The translations under genes and the position numbers were made by a program. A DNA stretch of 64,000 nt, taken from Methylocella silvestris. GTDB lineage: Bacteria > Pseudomonadota > Alphaproteobacteria > Rhizobiales > Beijerinckiaceae. The stretch covers positions 1 to 64,000 of the forward strand of contig NZ_PDZR01000006.1 in assembly GCF_002891535.1 (NCBI RefSeq), read 5' to 3'. Shown here one piece after another: positions 35,637 to 44,627 of this stretch (positions are counted from its first letter, which is position 1; every line of letters begins with the position of its first letter). The notes under the pieces were generated by a model that made no database searches, was not told where the DNA came from, and saw only the letters and a program-made list of their open reading frames with translations.

Positions 35637-36734
35637 CTAATTGGCGAAACGGAAATGCAGCACGTCGCCATCGCCGACCACATAATCCTTGCCCTCAAGA
35701 CGGAATTTTCCCGCCTCGCGCGCGCCGGCCTCGCCGTCGTTTGCGACATAATCAGCATAGGCGATCGTCTCGGAGCGGATAAAGCCTTTTTCGAAATCGG
35801 TATGGATGACGCCCGCAGCCTGCGGCGCCCGCGTGCCAGCCTCGATGGTCCAGGCGCGCGCCTCCTTGGGGCCGACCGTGAAATAGGTGATGAGATGCAA
35901 AAGGTCGTAGCCGGCGCGGATCACCCGGTTGAGGCCGGGCTCCGTGAGGCCGACCGCTTCGAGATAATCCTTGCGCTCCTCTTCGGGCAGTACGGCGATC
36001 TCGCTCTCGATCTTGGCCGACACGGTCACGGCGGCGGCGCCTTCCTCGGCTGCCCGCGCCTCGACCGCCTTGGAAAAACGGTTGCCGGAGGCGGCGGAGC
36101 TCTCTTCGACATTACAGACATAGAGGACCGGCTTTGAGGACAGGAGCCCGAGCCCGGCGAATAGCTTGCGCTCTTCGGCCTTCGTCTCGACGAGGCGCGC
36201 CGGCTTGCCTTCGCGCAGAAGGACAAGACAGCGCTGCACGAGGTCGAGCGTCTCCTTTGCCTCCTTGTCGGCGCCCTTGGCTTTCTTTTCGAGCGCGATG
36301 ACGCGTTTTTCGAGGCTGTCGAGGTCGGCCAGCATCAATTCGGTCTCAATTGTCTCGATGTCATTGACCGGCGCGATCTTGCCCTCGACATGGGTGACGT
36401 CGTCGTCTTCAAAGCAGCGCACGACATGGGCGATGGCGTCGCATTCGCGGATATTGGCGAGAAACTGATTGCCGAGCCCCTCGCCTTTCGAGGCGCCGCG
36501 CACGAGGCCGGCGATATCGACGAAGGTCAGCCGCGTCGGGATGATCTCCTTCGATCCGGCGATGCGCGCCAGCGTCTCGATGCGAGGATCCGGCACGGCG
36601 ACGTCGCCGACATTGGGCTCGATCGTGCAGAACGGGTAATTGGCCGCCTGCGCCGCCGCGGTCTGCGTCAGCGCATTGAAAAGGGTCGACTTGCCGACGT
36701 TGGGCAGGCCAACGATGCCGCATTTGAAGCCCAT
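35637..36734 (-). CDS. ychF: Redox-regulated ATPase YchF
   Basis: A 365-residue Obg-family P-loop ATPase that binds ribosomes and is linked to oxidative stress. Walker A is [15 protein letters not shown] at the N-terminus. G3 is in [20 protein letters not shown]. The NKxD position reads CNVEES, typical of YchF and its preference for ATP. The C-terminal TGS-like domain ends in [15 protein letters not shown]. It belongs to the conserved rplY-pth-ychF group; here a toxin-antitoxin pair interrupts it. A hairpin lies 29 bp upstream of its start. Confidence 0.95.
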   Translation of the reverse strand: MGFKCGIVGLPNVGKSTLFNALTQTAAAQAANYPFCTIEPNVGDVAVPDPRIETLARIAGSKEIIPTRLTFVDIAGLVRGASKGEGLGNQFLANIRECDAIAHVVRCFEDDDVTHVEGKIAPVNDIETIETELMLADLDSLEKRVIALEKKAKGADKEAKETLDLVQRCLVLLREGKPARLVETKAEERKLFAGLGLLSSKPVLYVCNVEESSAASGNRFSKAVEARAAEEGAAAVTVSAKIESEIAVLPEEERKDYLEAVGLTEPGLNRVIRAGYDLLHLITYFTVGPKEARAWTIEAGTRAPQAAGVIHTDFEKGFIRSETIAYADYVANDGEAGAREAGKFRLEGKDYVVGDGDVLHFRFAN

Positions 36735-36762
36735 GGTTTTAAAACTCGTCTAGAGCATGATC

Positions 36763-36785
36763 CGAAAAAGTTGCAGACTTTTTCG
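36763..36785. repeat. Perfect 9-bp inverted repeat upstream of ychF
   Basis: Arms cgaaaaagt and actttttcg around tgcag, preceded by tagagcatgatc, the usual head of the intergenic hairpins seen widely in Rhizobiales. It lies in the 92 bp between the PIN toxin stop and the ychF start, both on the minus strand. On either strand the 3' arm contains a T-run, so it could act as a terminator. Confidence 0.6.
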
Positions 36786-36826
36786 AGAAGATTATGCGTT
36801 GAAACAAAGGATTAGCAGGAGGCGCT

Positions 36827-37294
36827 TCAGCTTGAACGCCTCCCGCTCTGATCTACTTCAGCGCGCTTGGAAAACTCAGCCGTGAAGGGATTGGCGATGC
36901 GCATCCCGGCGATGGTCCGGCCGTCCTGTAGATCCTCAGAGACAAACAGCCGGCACCCGGCCATCAGCGCCGAAGCGACGAGGAGCGCGTCCCACCATGC
37001 AAGCCCCGCCTCGTCCTGCACGGCCCAGGCTTTGAGTGTGGTCTGCGCGTCGAGCGGCGCGATGCACCAGGGCATGAGCTGGGTCAAATAGGACCGCGCC
37101 GCCGCCTCGTCAACGAAGCGGCGCCGCTGCGAGAGCACCCTATAGCATTCATTCAGATTTTGTGGGCTCAGAACCAAGGTATGGTTCGCTGTCGTCCGCC
37201 TCAGCAAATCCGCTGAGATCGCGCGCTTGATCGGCTCCGCCGGATCGAGCGCGTAGATCAGAATGTTGGTGTCGATGAAGAGCCGCGCGGTCAT
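36827..37294 (-). CDS. PIN-domain toxin (VapC-like)
   Basis: 155 residues with a PIN ribonuclease fold. The acidic active-site set is visible: D8 in LFIDTNILIYALDP, E49 in QNLNECYRVL, D102 in LAWWDALLVASAL and D121 in FVSEDLQDG. Such proteins are the RNase toxins of VapBC-type systems. The ATG at 37294 lies within the preceding ribbon-helix-helix antitoxin frame, overlapping it by about 146 bp. The pair sits between pth and ychF, genes usually adjacent, so it is probably an insertion. Activity is inferred from motif only. Confidence 0.88.
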   Translation of the reverse strand: MTARLFIDTNILIYALDPAEPIKRAISADLLRRTTANHTLVLSPQNLNECYRVLSQRRRFVDEAAARSYLTQLMPWCIAPLDAQTTLKAWAVQDEAGLAWWDALLVASALMAGCRLFVSEDLQDGRTIAGMRIANPFTAEFSKRAEVDQSGRRSS

Positions 37295-37508
37295 AAAGCT
37301 CGTCTCGCTTGGGCAGATCGGCTGCAAGCCCGGGAAAGCCCGGCCCACTCAGAAACAATTCAAGGCCGGCGATTTGCTCCTTGCCGCGCCCCATGCGGGT
37401 TTCGAGCAGGCCGCCAATAAAGGCGGACATGCTCATCCCCGCTTTGGCGGCTTCGACGCGCAGCCAATCGGCGATTTCCTCGCGCAAAGTGATGGTGACG
37501 TTTTTCAC
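37149..37508 (-). CDS. Ribbon-helix-helix antitoxin
   Basis: 119 residues from the GTG at 37508 (KNVTITLREEIADWLRVEAA); another GTG at 37529 would add seven. The first 45 residues form a ribbon-helix-helix DNA-binding motif ending in GMSMSAFIGGLLETRMG. The segment PKRDELYDRAAL is the toxin-binding tail usual in this family and normally ends the protein. Here the frame runs on another 37 residues, overlapping the toxin gene in a different frame. The overlap suggests a lost stop codon. Begins just after pth. Confidence 0.75.
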   Translation of the reverse strand: MKNVTITLREEIADWLRVEAAKAGMSMSAFIGGLLETRMGRGKEQIAGLELFLSGPGFPGLAADLPKRDELYDRAALHRHQHSDLRARSGGADQARDLSGFAEADDSEPYLGSEPTKSE

Positions 37509-37539
37509 GACACGAATATCGTGTGACACGGGTTCTGTG

Positions 37540-38124
37540 TCAAGATTCACCGAGCGCCGCTTCCATATCCTTGAAGATCTTCGTCTGGAACGCGTCGTCC
37601 TCGCCCTTCGCCAGCATCCCGACATTGGCCGAGACGGCTTTGCACAAAGCCTCGACCCAGGGCGCTTCAGATTTGGCGAAATCGCCCAACACATAATTAT
37701 GCACCAGCGCGCGGTCGCCGGGGTGGCCGATGCCGAGGCGGACGCGGCGGTATTCGTTGCCGATATGGGCGGTGATCGATTTCAGGCCGTTATGGCCAGC
37801 ATTGCCGCCGCCCGTCTTGACCCGCACTTTGCCGGCCGGCAAATCGAGCTCGTCATGCAGCACGACGATGTCTTTTGGCTCGATTTTAAGATAGCGCGCC
37901 GCCTCGCCGACCGAGCGGCCCGAGTCGTTCATATAGGTCTGCGGCGCAAGCAGCACGCAGCGTTCCCCGGCGAGCGTGAGTTCGCTGATCAATCCGTTGA
38001 ATTTTAACCGGAATGACGGGGCCGAATGATCGCGCGCGATCTGCTCGAGAGCCATGAAGCCGATATTATGCCGATTGCCGGCATAGGCTTTGCCCGGATT
38101 GCCGAGACCGACCAGAAGGATCAT
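37540..38124 (-). CDS. pth: Peptidyl-tRNA hydrolase
   Basis: A 194-residue Pth, which releases peptides from stalled peptidyl-tRNA. The N-terminus is LVGLGNPGKAYAGNRHNIGF with the catalytic histidine in RHNIGF. Family motifs PQTYMNDSGRSVGEAARY, DELDLPAGKVRVKTGGGNAG and HNGLKSI are present. The C-terminus is about average. It lies downstream of rplY by 135 bp and is followed by the toxin-antitoxin pair. Confidence 0.95.
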   Translation of the reverse strand: MILLVGLGNPGKAYAGNRHNIGFMALEQIARDHSAPSFRLKFNGLISELTLAGERCVLLAPQTYMNDSGRSVGEAARYLKIEPKDIVVLHDELDLPAGKVRVKTGGGNAGHNGLKSITAHIGNEYRRVRLGIGHPGDRALVHNYVLGDFAKSEAPWVEALCKAVSANVGMLAKGEDDAFQTKIFKDMEAALGES

Positions 38125-38259
38125 GGCCCGATACCTTAAATGATCGACAACTTAACTGATCGACGGCTCGCGTCGGCCCGCGTTCGTTTCGGACAAAAAA
38201 TCGCCGGGGTCAGGATTTGCCCTGCCCCGGCGCGGAACGCAGCGAAAGTCTCGCGAAAA

Positions 38260-38940
38260 CTACTTCTTTTTCGCGGGAGCGGCCGGAGCCGCGGCTGCGG
38301 CGGGAGCGGCCTTCGCTCCGGCCTTGCCCTTCGGCGCGGCGGCGGCCGCCGCGGCGGCGGGGGTTTCGGGGACGACGAGCGGCGGCGTGATGGTCACGAT
38401 GGTGAAATCACGCTCGCGCTGCGTCGGCCTGCAGCCTTGCGGCAGGGCAAGCGCGGTCAGATGCAGCGAATCATTGATCTCGAGCTCGCCGAGATCGGCG
38501 GTGATCGCCTCGGGGATGTTGTCGGCCGGGACGCGCAACTCGATCGAATGGCGCACGATATTGATGCTGCCGCCCTTCTTGACGCCCGGGCAGGTTTCCT
38601 GATTGAGGAAATGCACCGGCACTTCGACCTTGAGGCTCGCGCCGGGCTTCAGCCGGAGAAAATCGACATGCAGCGGCAGATCCTTGATCGGATCGAGCTG
38701 ATAGTCGCGCGGAATGACGCGCTGCTTTGCTCCCGCGACGTCGATCTCGAACAGCGTCGTCAGGAAGTGACCGGCGTAGATGAGTTTGTTCAATTCGCGG
38801 TAGTCGAGCGTGATCGGCTCGGCGGGATCGCCGCCGCCATAGATGACGCCGGGTATGCGGCCTTCACGACGTACGCTGCGGGCGGCCCCCTTGCCGGTCC
38901 CATGACGCGCCGCGGCCGCGAGAGTTTTGGTCTCGGCCAT
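38260..38940 (-). CDS. rplY: 50S ribosomal protein L25 (Ctc form)
   Basis: 226 residues. The L25 N-terminal domain binds 5S rRNA ([33 protein letters not shown]). A C-terminal TL5/Ctc-type beta domain follows ([19 protein letters not shown]), and an Ala/Lys-rich tail of roughly 35 residues ([20 protein letters not shown]). The start at 38940 ([10 protein letters not shown]) is correct; a longer upstream frame is spurious. It leads the rplY-pth-ychF group. Confidence 0.94.
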   Translation of the reverse strand: MAETKTLAAAARHGTGKGAARSVRREGRIPGVIYGGGDPAEPITLDYRELNKLIYAGHFLTTLFEIDVAGAKQRVIPRDYQLDPIKDLPLHVDFLRLKPGASLKVEVPVHFLNQETCPGVKKGGSINIVRHSIELRVPADNIPEAITADLGELEINDSLHLTALALPQGCRPTQRERDFTIVTITPPLVVPETPAAAAAAAAPKGKAGAKAAPAAAAAPAAPAKKK

Positions 38941-39101
38941 GTTGCTGTCCTCAAAATAAAAAGAATGTGCGCCCACGCCTCCAGGGGTGTCGGAAGGGAC
39001 GCGAGGCGGCTTATAACGGCGGCGCGCCCGCAGCGCAACTTTGCGCGACGCCGCCCGGGGCCCGCGCGCTCCGCCATGAATTTTTGAAGGGTTGACCGCC
39101 G

Positions 39102-40907
39102 ATGGCCGAGGCCGCGCGCGCGAAAGCAAAGCCCGCCGGTCGTCTCTCCCTCGCGCAGCGGGCCCGCGCGCTGATCCGGCGCAATGAAATCGGCCTCATC
39201 GTGCTCGGACTCTTCACCGGCGCGACGGCGGGTCTGTTCGCGACCGGGATTCTCTGGGCCTCGCTGTTTCTTCACACGCATCTCTTCGGCCATGAGCGGA
39301 TCAGCGCCATCGCCCGCCTCGAGTCGCCCTGGCAGGCGCTCGTCCCCGCCGCCGGCGGCCTGCTGCTTGGCGTCACCGGCCTCTTCATCCGGCGCTGGCG
39401 CAAGGAACGGCCAGTCGATCCGATCGAAGCCAATGCGCTGCGCGGCGGCCAGATGTCGCTCGCCGACAGCGCGGTCATTGTCGGCCAGACGGTGGTCTCC
39501 AACGGCTTTGGCGCCTCGGTCGGCCTCGAGGCGGCCTATACGCAAATGGGATCGGGCTTTGCCTCCTTTGTCGGCTCGCTGCTCGGCCTGCGCCGCGCCG
39601 ATCTGCGCACGCTGGTCGCCTGCGGCTCGGCGGGCGCCATCGCCGCGGCCTTTGCAGCGCCGCTGACCGGCGCGTTTTACGCGTTTGAACTCATCCTTGG
39701 AGCCTATACGCCGTTCGGACTGGCGCCCGTCGGCGCGGCGGCGATCGGCGGCGCCCTCGTCTCGCGCCTGCTCGGCTCGGCCGGCGACTTCGTGAAAATG
39801 CCGGACCCCGCCATTGTCCTGCACGAAACCGACATGGCGCTGCTGCTGGCTCTTGGCATTTTTTGCGCGGCGTTCGGCATCGCCATCATGCGCGGCGTCG
39901 GCAGTGTCGAGACGCTGTTTCGCTGGTCGCGCCTGCCGCCATGGCTGCATCCCGTTATCGGCGGCCTCGTCGTCGGCGCCCTCGTCTTCGTTTCCCCGCA
40001 TGTCCTAGCCTCCGGCCATGGCGCGACGATCGAACTGTTCGACGACGCAACGCCGGCAATCGGCGTCGTCGCGCTGGCGATCGGCGCCAAATCGATCGCC
40101 TCCGCGGTCTCGATCGGCTCGGGCTTCCGCGGCGGCTTGTTTTTCGCCTCGCTCTACCTCGGCAGCCTCATTGGCTGGCTCTATGCGCAGGTCGCCGCGC
40201 TCTATCTGCCGCAGGCGCCGCTCGACGGCTGGACGAGCGCCATCATCGGCATGGTCAGCCTCGCCGTCGCCATTGTCGGCGGACCGCTCACCATGAGTTT
40301 TCTGGCGCTGGAGACGACGCGCAACTTCACGTTCAGCCTGCTGATCCTGACGGTGACGACCCTTGTTTCGGTCATCGTGCGCCGCAGTTTCGGCTATTCC
40401 TTCGCGACCTGGCGCCTGCATCTGCGCGGCGAATCGATCCGCAGCGCGCAGGACGTCGGCTGGATGCGCGACCTCACCGTCGGCCGGCTGATGCGGCCCG
40501 ACGTCGAGATTGCGCGATCCGACATGAGTATCGAGGAATTCATCCGCCTGTTTCCGCTTGGGTCCGCGCAATGGGTCGTCAGCGTCGATCCGCTCGGGCG
40601 CTACAAGGGCATGGTTTTCGTTCCCGACGCCTATGTGCTGAAGGCGCCGGACGCGTTGAAGCGCGAGGACGTTGCGGCCCTTGCCCGCCTGCCCGAGCGG
40701 TTTCTTCTCGCCGAGACGAACGTCAAGGGCGCCGCCCAGTTGTTCGAGCAGACGGAGGCGGAAGCCCTCGCCGTCGTCGACAACAGCGCGGATCAGCGTG
40801 TGATCGGGCTTCTCACCGAAGCGCATCTCCTGCGCCGCTACGCCGAGGAGCTCGACAAGGCGCGGCGCGAGCTCTCCGGCGAACCCTTCGCGCCGCCGGG
40901 GGGATAA
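39102..40907 (+). CDS. CLC-type anion channel/transporter with CBS-like tail
   Basis: 601 residues with ten or more membrane helices and a cytoplasmic C-terminal part of about 150 residues resembling paired CBS domains ([40 protein letters not shown]). The CLC signature is partly altered. The GREGP loop reads [10 protein letters not shown], so the gating glutamate is kept but Gly-Pro is not. The later helix [20 protein letters not shown] fits the family. Ion specificity cannot be told. It is divergent from rplY and ends near a 9-bp palindromic hairpin. Confidence 0.82.
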   Translation: MAEAARAKAKPAGRLSLAQRARALIRRNEIGLIVLGLFTGATAGLFATGILWASLFLHTHLFGHERISAIARLESPWQALVPAAGGLLLGVTGLFIRRWRKERPVDPIEANALRGGQMSLADSAVIVGQTVVSNGFGASVGLEAAYTQMGSGFASFVGSLLGLRRADLRTLVACGSAGAIAAAFAAPLTGAFYAFELILGAYTPFGLAPVGAAAIGGALVSRLLGSAGDFVKMPDPAIVLHETDMALLLALGIFCAAFGIAIMRGVGSVETLFRWSRLPPWLHPVIGGLVVGALVFVSPHVLASGHGATIELFDDATPAIGVVALAIGAKSIASAVSIGSGFRGGLFFASLYLGSLIGWLYAQVAALYLPQAPLDGWTSAIIGMVSLAVAIVGGPLTMSFLALETTRNFTFSLLILTVTTLVSVIVRRSFGYSFATWRLHLRGESIRSAQDVGWMRDLTVGRLMRPDVEIARSDMSIEEFIRLFPLGSAQWVVSVDPLGRYKGMVFVPDAYVLKAPDALKREDVAALARLPERFLLAETNVKGAAQLFEQTEAEALAVVDNSADQRVIGLLTEAHLLRRYAEELDKARRELSGEPFAPPGG

Positions 40908-40933
40908 GAGTTCGTTCTTTGCCGCGCTCTTTC

Positions 40934-40954
40934 GGCCGGCAATGCTTGCCGGCC
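40934..40954 (+). terminator. Hairpin after the CLC gene
   Basis: A perfect 9-bp inverted repeat (ggccggcaa / ttgccggcc) around tgc, 27 bp after the CLC stop codon. There is no T-run, so it is terminator-like and not a classic rho-independent terminator. Confidence 0.55.
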
Positions 40955-41323
40955 AGCTTGGAGGCGCTGCAATCAAAGGGAAAAATCGCCGTCAATACAG
41001 ACGCTAACTTGTCAGATACGCAGGCGAATAAATTCGCGTAAAAAGACATTGAGCCAAATCAAAATAGGCAAGCTTTTATTTCGAGTATTCGTCTGCTCAA
41101 AAGCGGCATTGCACGCCGCCGCGACGAAGCAACGCGGACAAAAGCTTGCAGCGCGGATTGATTTTCAAACGTGGATTTGATTATGCTTGGTGGTCCGGTC
41201 ATCGTTTGACGTCGCGCCCCGAGCGAAACTGCGGTACTGTCGAGGCGGCCGCCTGTCGGGGAGGGCGCCCTGCCGGGGGAGATTGATTGCGGCGCGCTGT
41301 TTCCGCTTTGCGCTCCGCCCGAG
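40955..41323. other. Intergenic region before the oxygenase pair
   Basis: About 370 bp, less GC-rich than its surroundings between 40980 and 41180. No coding region or RNA gene that I can support. It separates the CLC gene from the first oxygenase and should hold that gene's promoter. Confidence 0.4.
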
Positions 41324-41383
41324 AATCGTTTCGCCCAGGAATTTTCGTCCAAGCATCATTCGCCCAAGGATCGTTCGCCCATG
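41324..41383 (+). repeat. Four degenerate 15-bp repeats overlapping a start codon
   Basis: Four consecutive 15-bp units with consensus near gatcnttcgcccaag (41324-41338, 41339-41353, 41354-41368, 41369-41383). The last unit ends in the ATG of the oxygenase gene. They cover the whole ribosome-binding region, and no purine-rich site is visible there. Confidence 0.75.
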
Positions 41384-42277
41384 TCCGAGGCTTCCACGCT
41401 CTCCCCGTCAGGCTCAGCAGCCGTTCAGAGAAACAACGACCATGTCGTCATCGACGGCGCCACGCTTCGATTCGACGAGCTTATCAATCCGGATTACCTC
41501 GCGCCAAAACGGGCGGCCGAACTGCATGACGCCTTCTTCGCGGCCAAGCCCTTTCCCCATATCGTGTTCGAGGGGCTGTTCAACCCGCGCCTGCTCGAGC
41601 TCATGCTCGCCGATTTCGACCGCCTCAACTGGAGTGACTGGCGCCGTTACGACAACGCCAATGAATTGAAGCGCGGCTCCGCGCCGAAAACCCGGCTCGG
41701 CAACGCCAGCCAGCTCTATTTCAACACGATCTATTCCGGCGAGTTCGTCGAGTTCCTGGAAAAAGTGACGGGCATCGAGGGGCTGGTCACCGATCCCGAA
41801 TTATTTGCCGGCGGCCTGCACGACATTCCGACCGGCGGCAAATTCGCCATGCATATCGATTTCAATCAGCATTCGATCACCAAGCTCGACAATCGGCTCG
41901 TCTTTATCACCTATCTGAACAAGGACTGGCGGCCCGAATATGGCGGCGGCCTCGAGCTTTGGGACGTCGAAACGAACGCGTGCGTCGCCAACATCGAACC
42001 GGTGTTCGGACGCACCGCCATGTTCTACCAATCCTCGAAAAGCCTGCATGGCCATCCAAAGCCGGTGAACGCGCCAAACGGGCGCCACCGCCGGTCGGCG
42101 GCGGCCTATTTCTATTCCAGCGGCCGCTCTGACGGCGACGGACCCGAATTCCACACGACCCAGTTTCCGGTTGCGAACGATGCGCCGGAATTCGAGAAAC
42201 TCCGCAATACGCTGAAATATTTCGTGCCGCCGGTGCTGTTCGACGCCGCCCGGAAGCTGAAGTCGTTCGTCAAATGA
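41381..42277 (+). CDS. 2-oxoglutarate/Fe(II)-dependent oxygenase, copy 1
   Basis: 298 residues with the double-stranded beta-helix fold of prolyl-4-hydroxylase-like 2OG-Fe(II) enzymes. The HxD iron pair is H158-D160 in GGKFAMHIDFNQH. The distal histidine is H223 or H225 in SSKSLHGHPKPV. An arginine in HRRSAAAYFYSSGR is placed to bind 2-oxoglutarate. No signal peptide. Its substrate is unknown; related small proteins are associated with polysaccharide or peptide modification. A strong terminator follows 134 bp later. A second homologous gene lies immediately downstream, so the pair arose by duplication. Confidence 0.87.
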   Translation: MSEASTLSPSGSAAVQRNNDHVVIDGATLRFDELINPDYLAPKRAAELHDAFFAAKPFPHIVFEGLFNPRLLELMLADFDRLNWSDWRRYDNANELKRGSAPKTRLGNASQLYFNTIYSGEFVEFLEKVTGIEGLVTDPELFAGGLHDIPTGGKFAMHIDFNQHSITKLDNRLVFITYLNKDWRPEYGGGLELWDVETNACVANIEPVFGRTAMFYQSSKSLHGHPKPVNAPNGRHRRSAAAYFYSSGRSDGDGPEFHTTQFPVANDAPEFEKLRNTLKYFVPPVLFDAARKLKSFVK

Positions 42278-42410
42278 GCTGCGGGCTTCCAACAAGAAGC
42301 TGAGCGCCTCCGCGCCCTTGCCTTACGCGTCGTGAGTTCGGTCGTCCCGGCGACCTTGCAACTTGTAATAAGTCCTTCGTCTGGAATTCCCTCAACAGCA
42401 GAATCGATCG

Positions 42411-42451
42411 TCGCCTGTATCGAGCATAATTGATCGATACAGGCGATTTTT
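42411..42451 (+). terminator. Rho-independent terminator after oxygenase copy 1
   Basis: A 12-bp perfect stem (tcgcctgtatcg / cgatacaggcga) with a 12-base loop, followed by five T. It is the clearest terminator in the window. It separates the two oxygenase genes, so the second must have its own promoter, probably in the AT-rich stretch 42540-42575. Confidence 0.92.
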
Positions 42452-42575
42452 CGAACTAATCCTGACAAGCTCACCGTTGCGTTTAAGCTGAGGCGCGCTT
42501 ACGGTTCGTTGAGGCCATGCATACGCAATCCAGCGCAGCATAAATTAAGTATAATCAACTATAGATTGAATAAAA

Positions 42576-43444
42576 ATGGTGTGTAGTTGCGACTCGGATT
42601 CAGTATGCTCCGATAAAATAATTATCGACGGCATAAGTCTCGCACTCGATGAAACGCTGAACGAAGCGTTTTTTCGCGAGGACACGATCAAGACGCTTCA
42701 CGAAACTTTTATACACAACAAGCCATTTCCCTACCTCGTCATCGACGGCCTGTTTCCTCCCAAGCTTTTGAGGCTTGTGCATGCCGATTTCGCGCGCCTC
42801 AGCTGGAGCGAATGGAGGCGCTACGACAATTCGAACGAAGTCAAACGCGCATCAATCGCCAACCCAAGACTCGGGCATGCGAGCGAATTCTATTTCAATA
42901 CGATCTATTCGAGCCGCTTCGTTAATTTTCTCGAACGCGTATCCGGCATCCCCGGGCTCGTTACAGATCCTTCCCTTTCCGCGGGAGGCCTGCATGACAT
43001 CCCGCCCGGCGGTAAATTCGCGATGCATATCGACTTCAACCTGCATCCGGTGACGCGGCTCGACAATCGTCTGGTGTTCATCACTTACCTGAATGAGGAT
43101 TGGCGCTCGTCCTATGGCGGCGCCCTCGAGCTCTGGGATTTGGAAACGAACGCAAAAGGCGCGGAGGTGACGCCGGAATTTGGGCGCTCGGTGCTTTTCT
43201 ATCAATCGTCGAAAAGTCTGCATGGGCACCCGAAACCTATCGAGGCGCCAAATGAGCGTCACCGCCGATCCGTCGCGGCCTATTACTACAGCAATGGACG
43301 ATCCGACGGGGACATCGTCACAGCACATTGTATCCCCAACCGATCGCAACGCCGACGCGCGAAAGATTGTCGAGCGCGCTGAAATATTTGGTCCCGCCGA
43401 TCCTCGTCGACGCCACCCGCAAAGTGAGGTCGCTGCTGCGCTAA
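42576..43444 (+). pseudogene. 2-oxoglutarate/Fe(II)-dependent oxygenase, copy 2, frameshifted
   Basis: Paralogue of copy 1, same fold. HxD is H151-D153 in GGKFAMHIDFNLH, the distal histidine motif SSKSLHGHPKPI is intact, and the arginine block reads RRSVAAYYYSNGR. All catalytic residues lie before the break. Near 43318 one base seems missing: the uncorrected frame stops at 43382 after an unrelated tail (VTAHCIPNRSQRR). With one base added, reading continues HSTLYPQPIATPTRERLSSA then LKYLVPPILVDATRKVRSLL, which matches the tail of copy 1, and stops at 43444. It is either a sequencing error or a recent mutation. The product may still fold. Confidence 0.85.
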
Positions 43445-43497
43445 AGCGTGGCCGCAAGCGAGACGGTTGACGCTCGCAATCTTTGTTCCCCACGGGA

Positions 43498-44529
43498 TTA
43501 CGGCGCGTGTTGCGCGCCGCCTGACGCTCCGGTCGCGGGCCTGTCAATCTTTACTTGGTCTGGCGCCTTCTGTTTGAGGCATCCAAGACCAACCAGTGTG
43601 TCGCGCACCGCGATATCGAGCGGCGTCGCCGGCAGGTCGGCGCCGAGGAAAGTCTCGAGCTTGCCGCCGTCCAGCGAAATGGATTCGCTCCACAGATAGC
43701 GGAGTTCCGCGAGTTCGTGGAACAGCCGGACGAAAGGCTGCAAAGCGACGACCAGAGTCCAGGGAAAGGGCCAGACCTGCACTTGCGGGCTGCCTGCCGC
43801 CTTTGCGATCGCCGCCGCCATTTCGCCGGGCTGAAGCTGATGGCCGGCGAAATGAAACACTTCAAAATTGCCTAAGGCAGTCTCGCGATCCATCAGCCGC
43901 GCGATCGTTTCGCCGACATCCGGAAGATAGCCCCAGGCGTGGCTGGCGCCGCGCCGCGCGGGATCGACAATCCATTTGACCGGCGCGCCGGGCCGAACCA
44001 TGACCGCGGTGAAATAGCTGTTTGCCGTCGTCTTCGGGCCGAACCAGTCACCGCCGCGCACGATCAGCGCCGGGGCGCCCGCGCTGGCCGCCGCTTTCAG
44101 CCGCTTCTCCATCTCCACCCTGATCGCGCCTTTGCGTGTCGTCGGATGCTGCGGCGAATCTTCCCGCAGCACGGGAAACGCGTCCGCGCCGAAATTATAC
44201 ACCGCGCCGGGCAACACGATGCGCGCGCCGACCGCTTTGGCGGCGGCGATCGTATGATCCAGCATCGGCAGCACCTGCGTGTCCCAGTTGCGGTATCCCG
44301 GCGGGTTGGCGGCGTGAACGATCAACGAGACGCCCTGCGCGGCGCGCAGCACATCGGCTGCATTCATCGCATCGCCGGCGATCCATTCGATCGCCGCGTT
44401 CGCCGGCTGCGGACGCCGGGTGAGGCCGCGCACGCGCCAGCCGTGGCGCGCGAGCGCGCCGGATGTTTCTCCCCCGACGCCGCCGGCGGCGCCGATGACG
44501 AGAGCGATTCTGGTATGCGAGTCGGACAT
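43498..44529 (-). CDS. NAD-dependent epimerase/SDR-family oxidoreductase
   Basis: 343 residues, extended short-chain dehydrogenase type. The Rossmann motif is IGAAGGVGG near residue 13, with VHAANPP further on. The catalytic YxxxK is not clear: the region around GAVYNFGAD to TTRKGAIRVEMEK suggests atypical SDR (NmrA- or epimerase-like). Two hydrophobic stretches appear near the C-terminus (WPFPWTLVVALQPFVRLF). Divergent to a LysR-type gene that probably controls it. Substrate unknown. Confidence 0.82.
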   Translation of the reverse strand: MSDSHTRIALVIGAAGGVGGETSGALARHGWRVRGLTRRPQPANAAIEWIAGDAMNAADVLRAAQGVSLIVHAANPPGYRNWDTQVLPMLDHTIAAAKAVGARIVLPGAVYNFGADAFPVLREDSPQHPTTRKGAIRVEMEKRLKAAASAGAPALIVRGGDWFGPKTTANSYFTAVMVRPGAPVKWIVDPARRGASHAWGYLPDVGETIARLMDRETALGNFEVFHFAGHQLQPGEMAAAIAKAAGSPQVQVWPFPWTLVVALQPFVRLFHELAELRYLWSESISLDGGKLETFLGADLPATPLDIAVRDTLVGLGCLKQKAPDQVKIDRPATGASGGAQHAP

Positions 44530-44627
44530 GGGCTTCTCCTTGTCGTCGAATGACCTTGGAGCCGACTATCGCCGATCAGCGCTATTCGCGAATTGCCTGA
44601 TCTCGTATCGTAGATATACATATTTGC

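Noticed and set aside
37509-37694. Longer antitoxin reaching back into pth
   Set aside because: The extra codons overlap pth in another frame and look random; the ribbon-helix-helix starts after the GTG.
38790-40001. A 403-codon frame antisense to the CLC gene and rplY leader
   Set aside because: Overlaps two real genes and lacks domain content.
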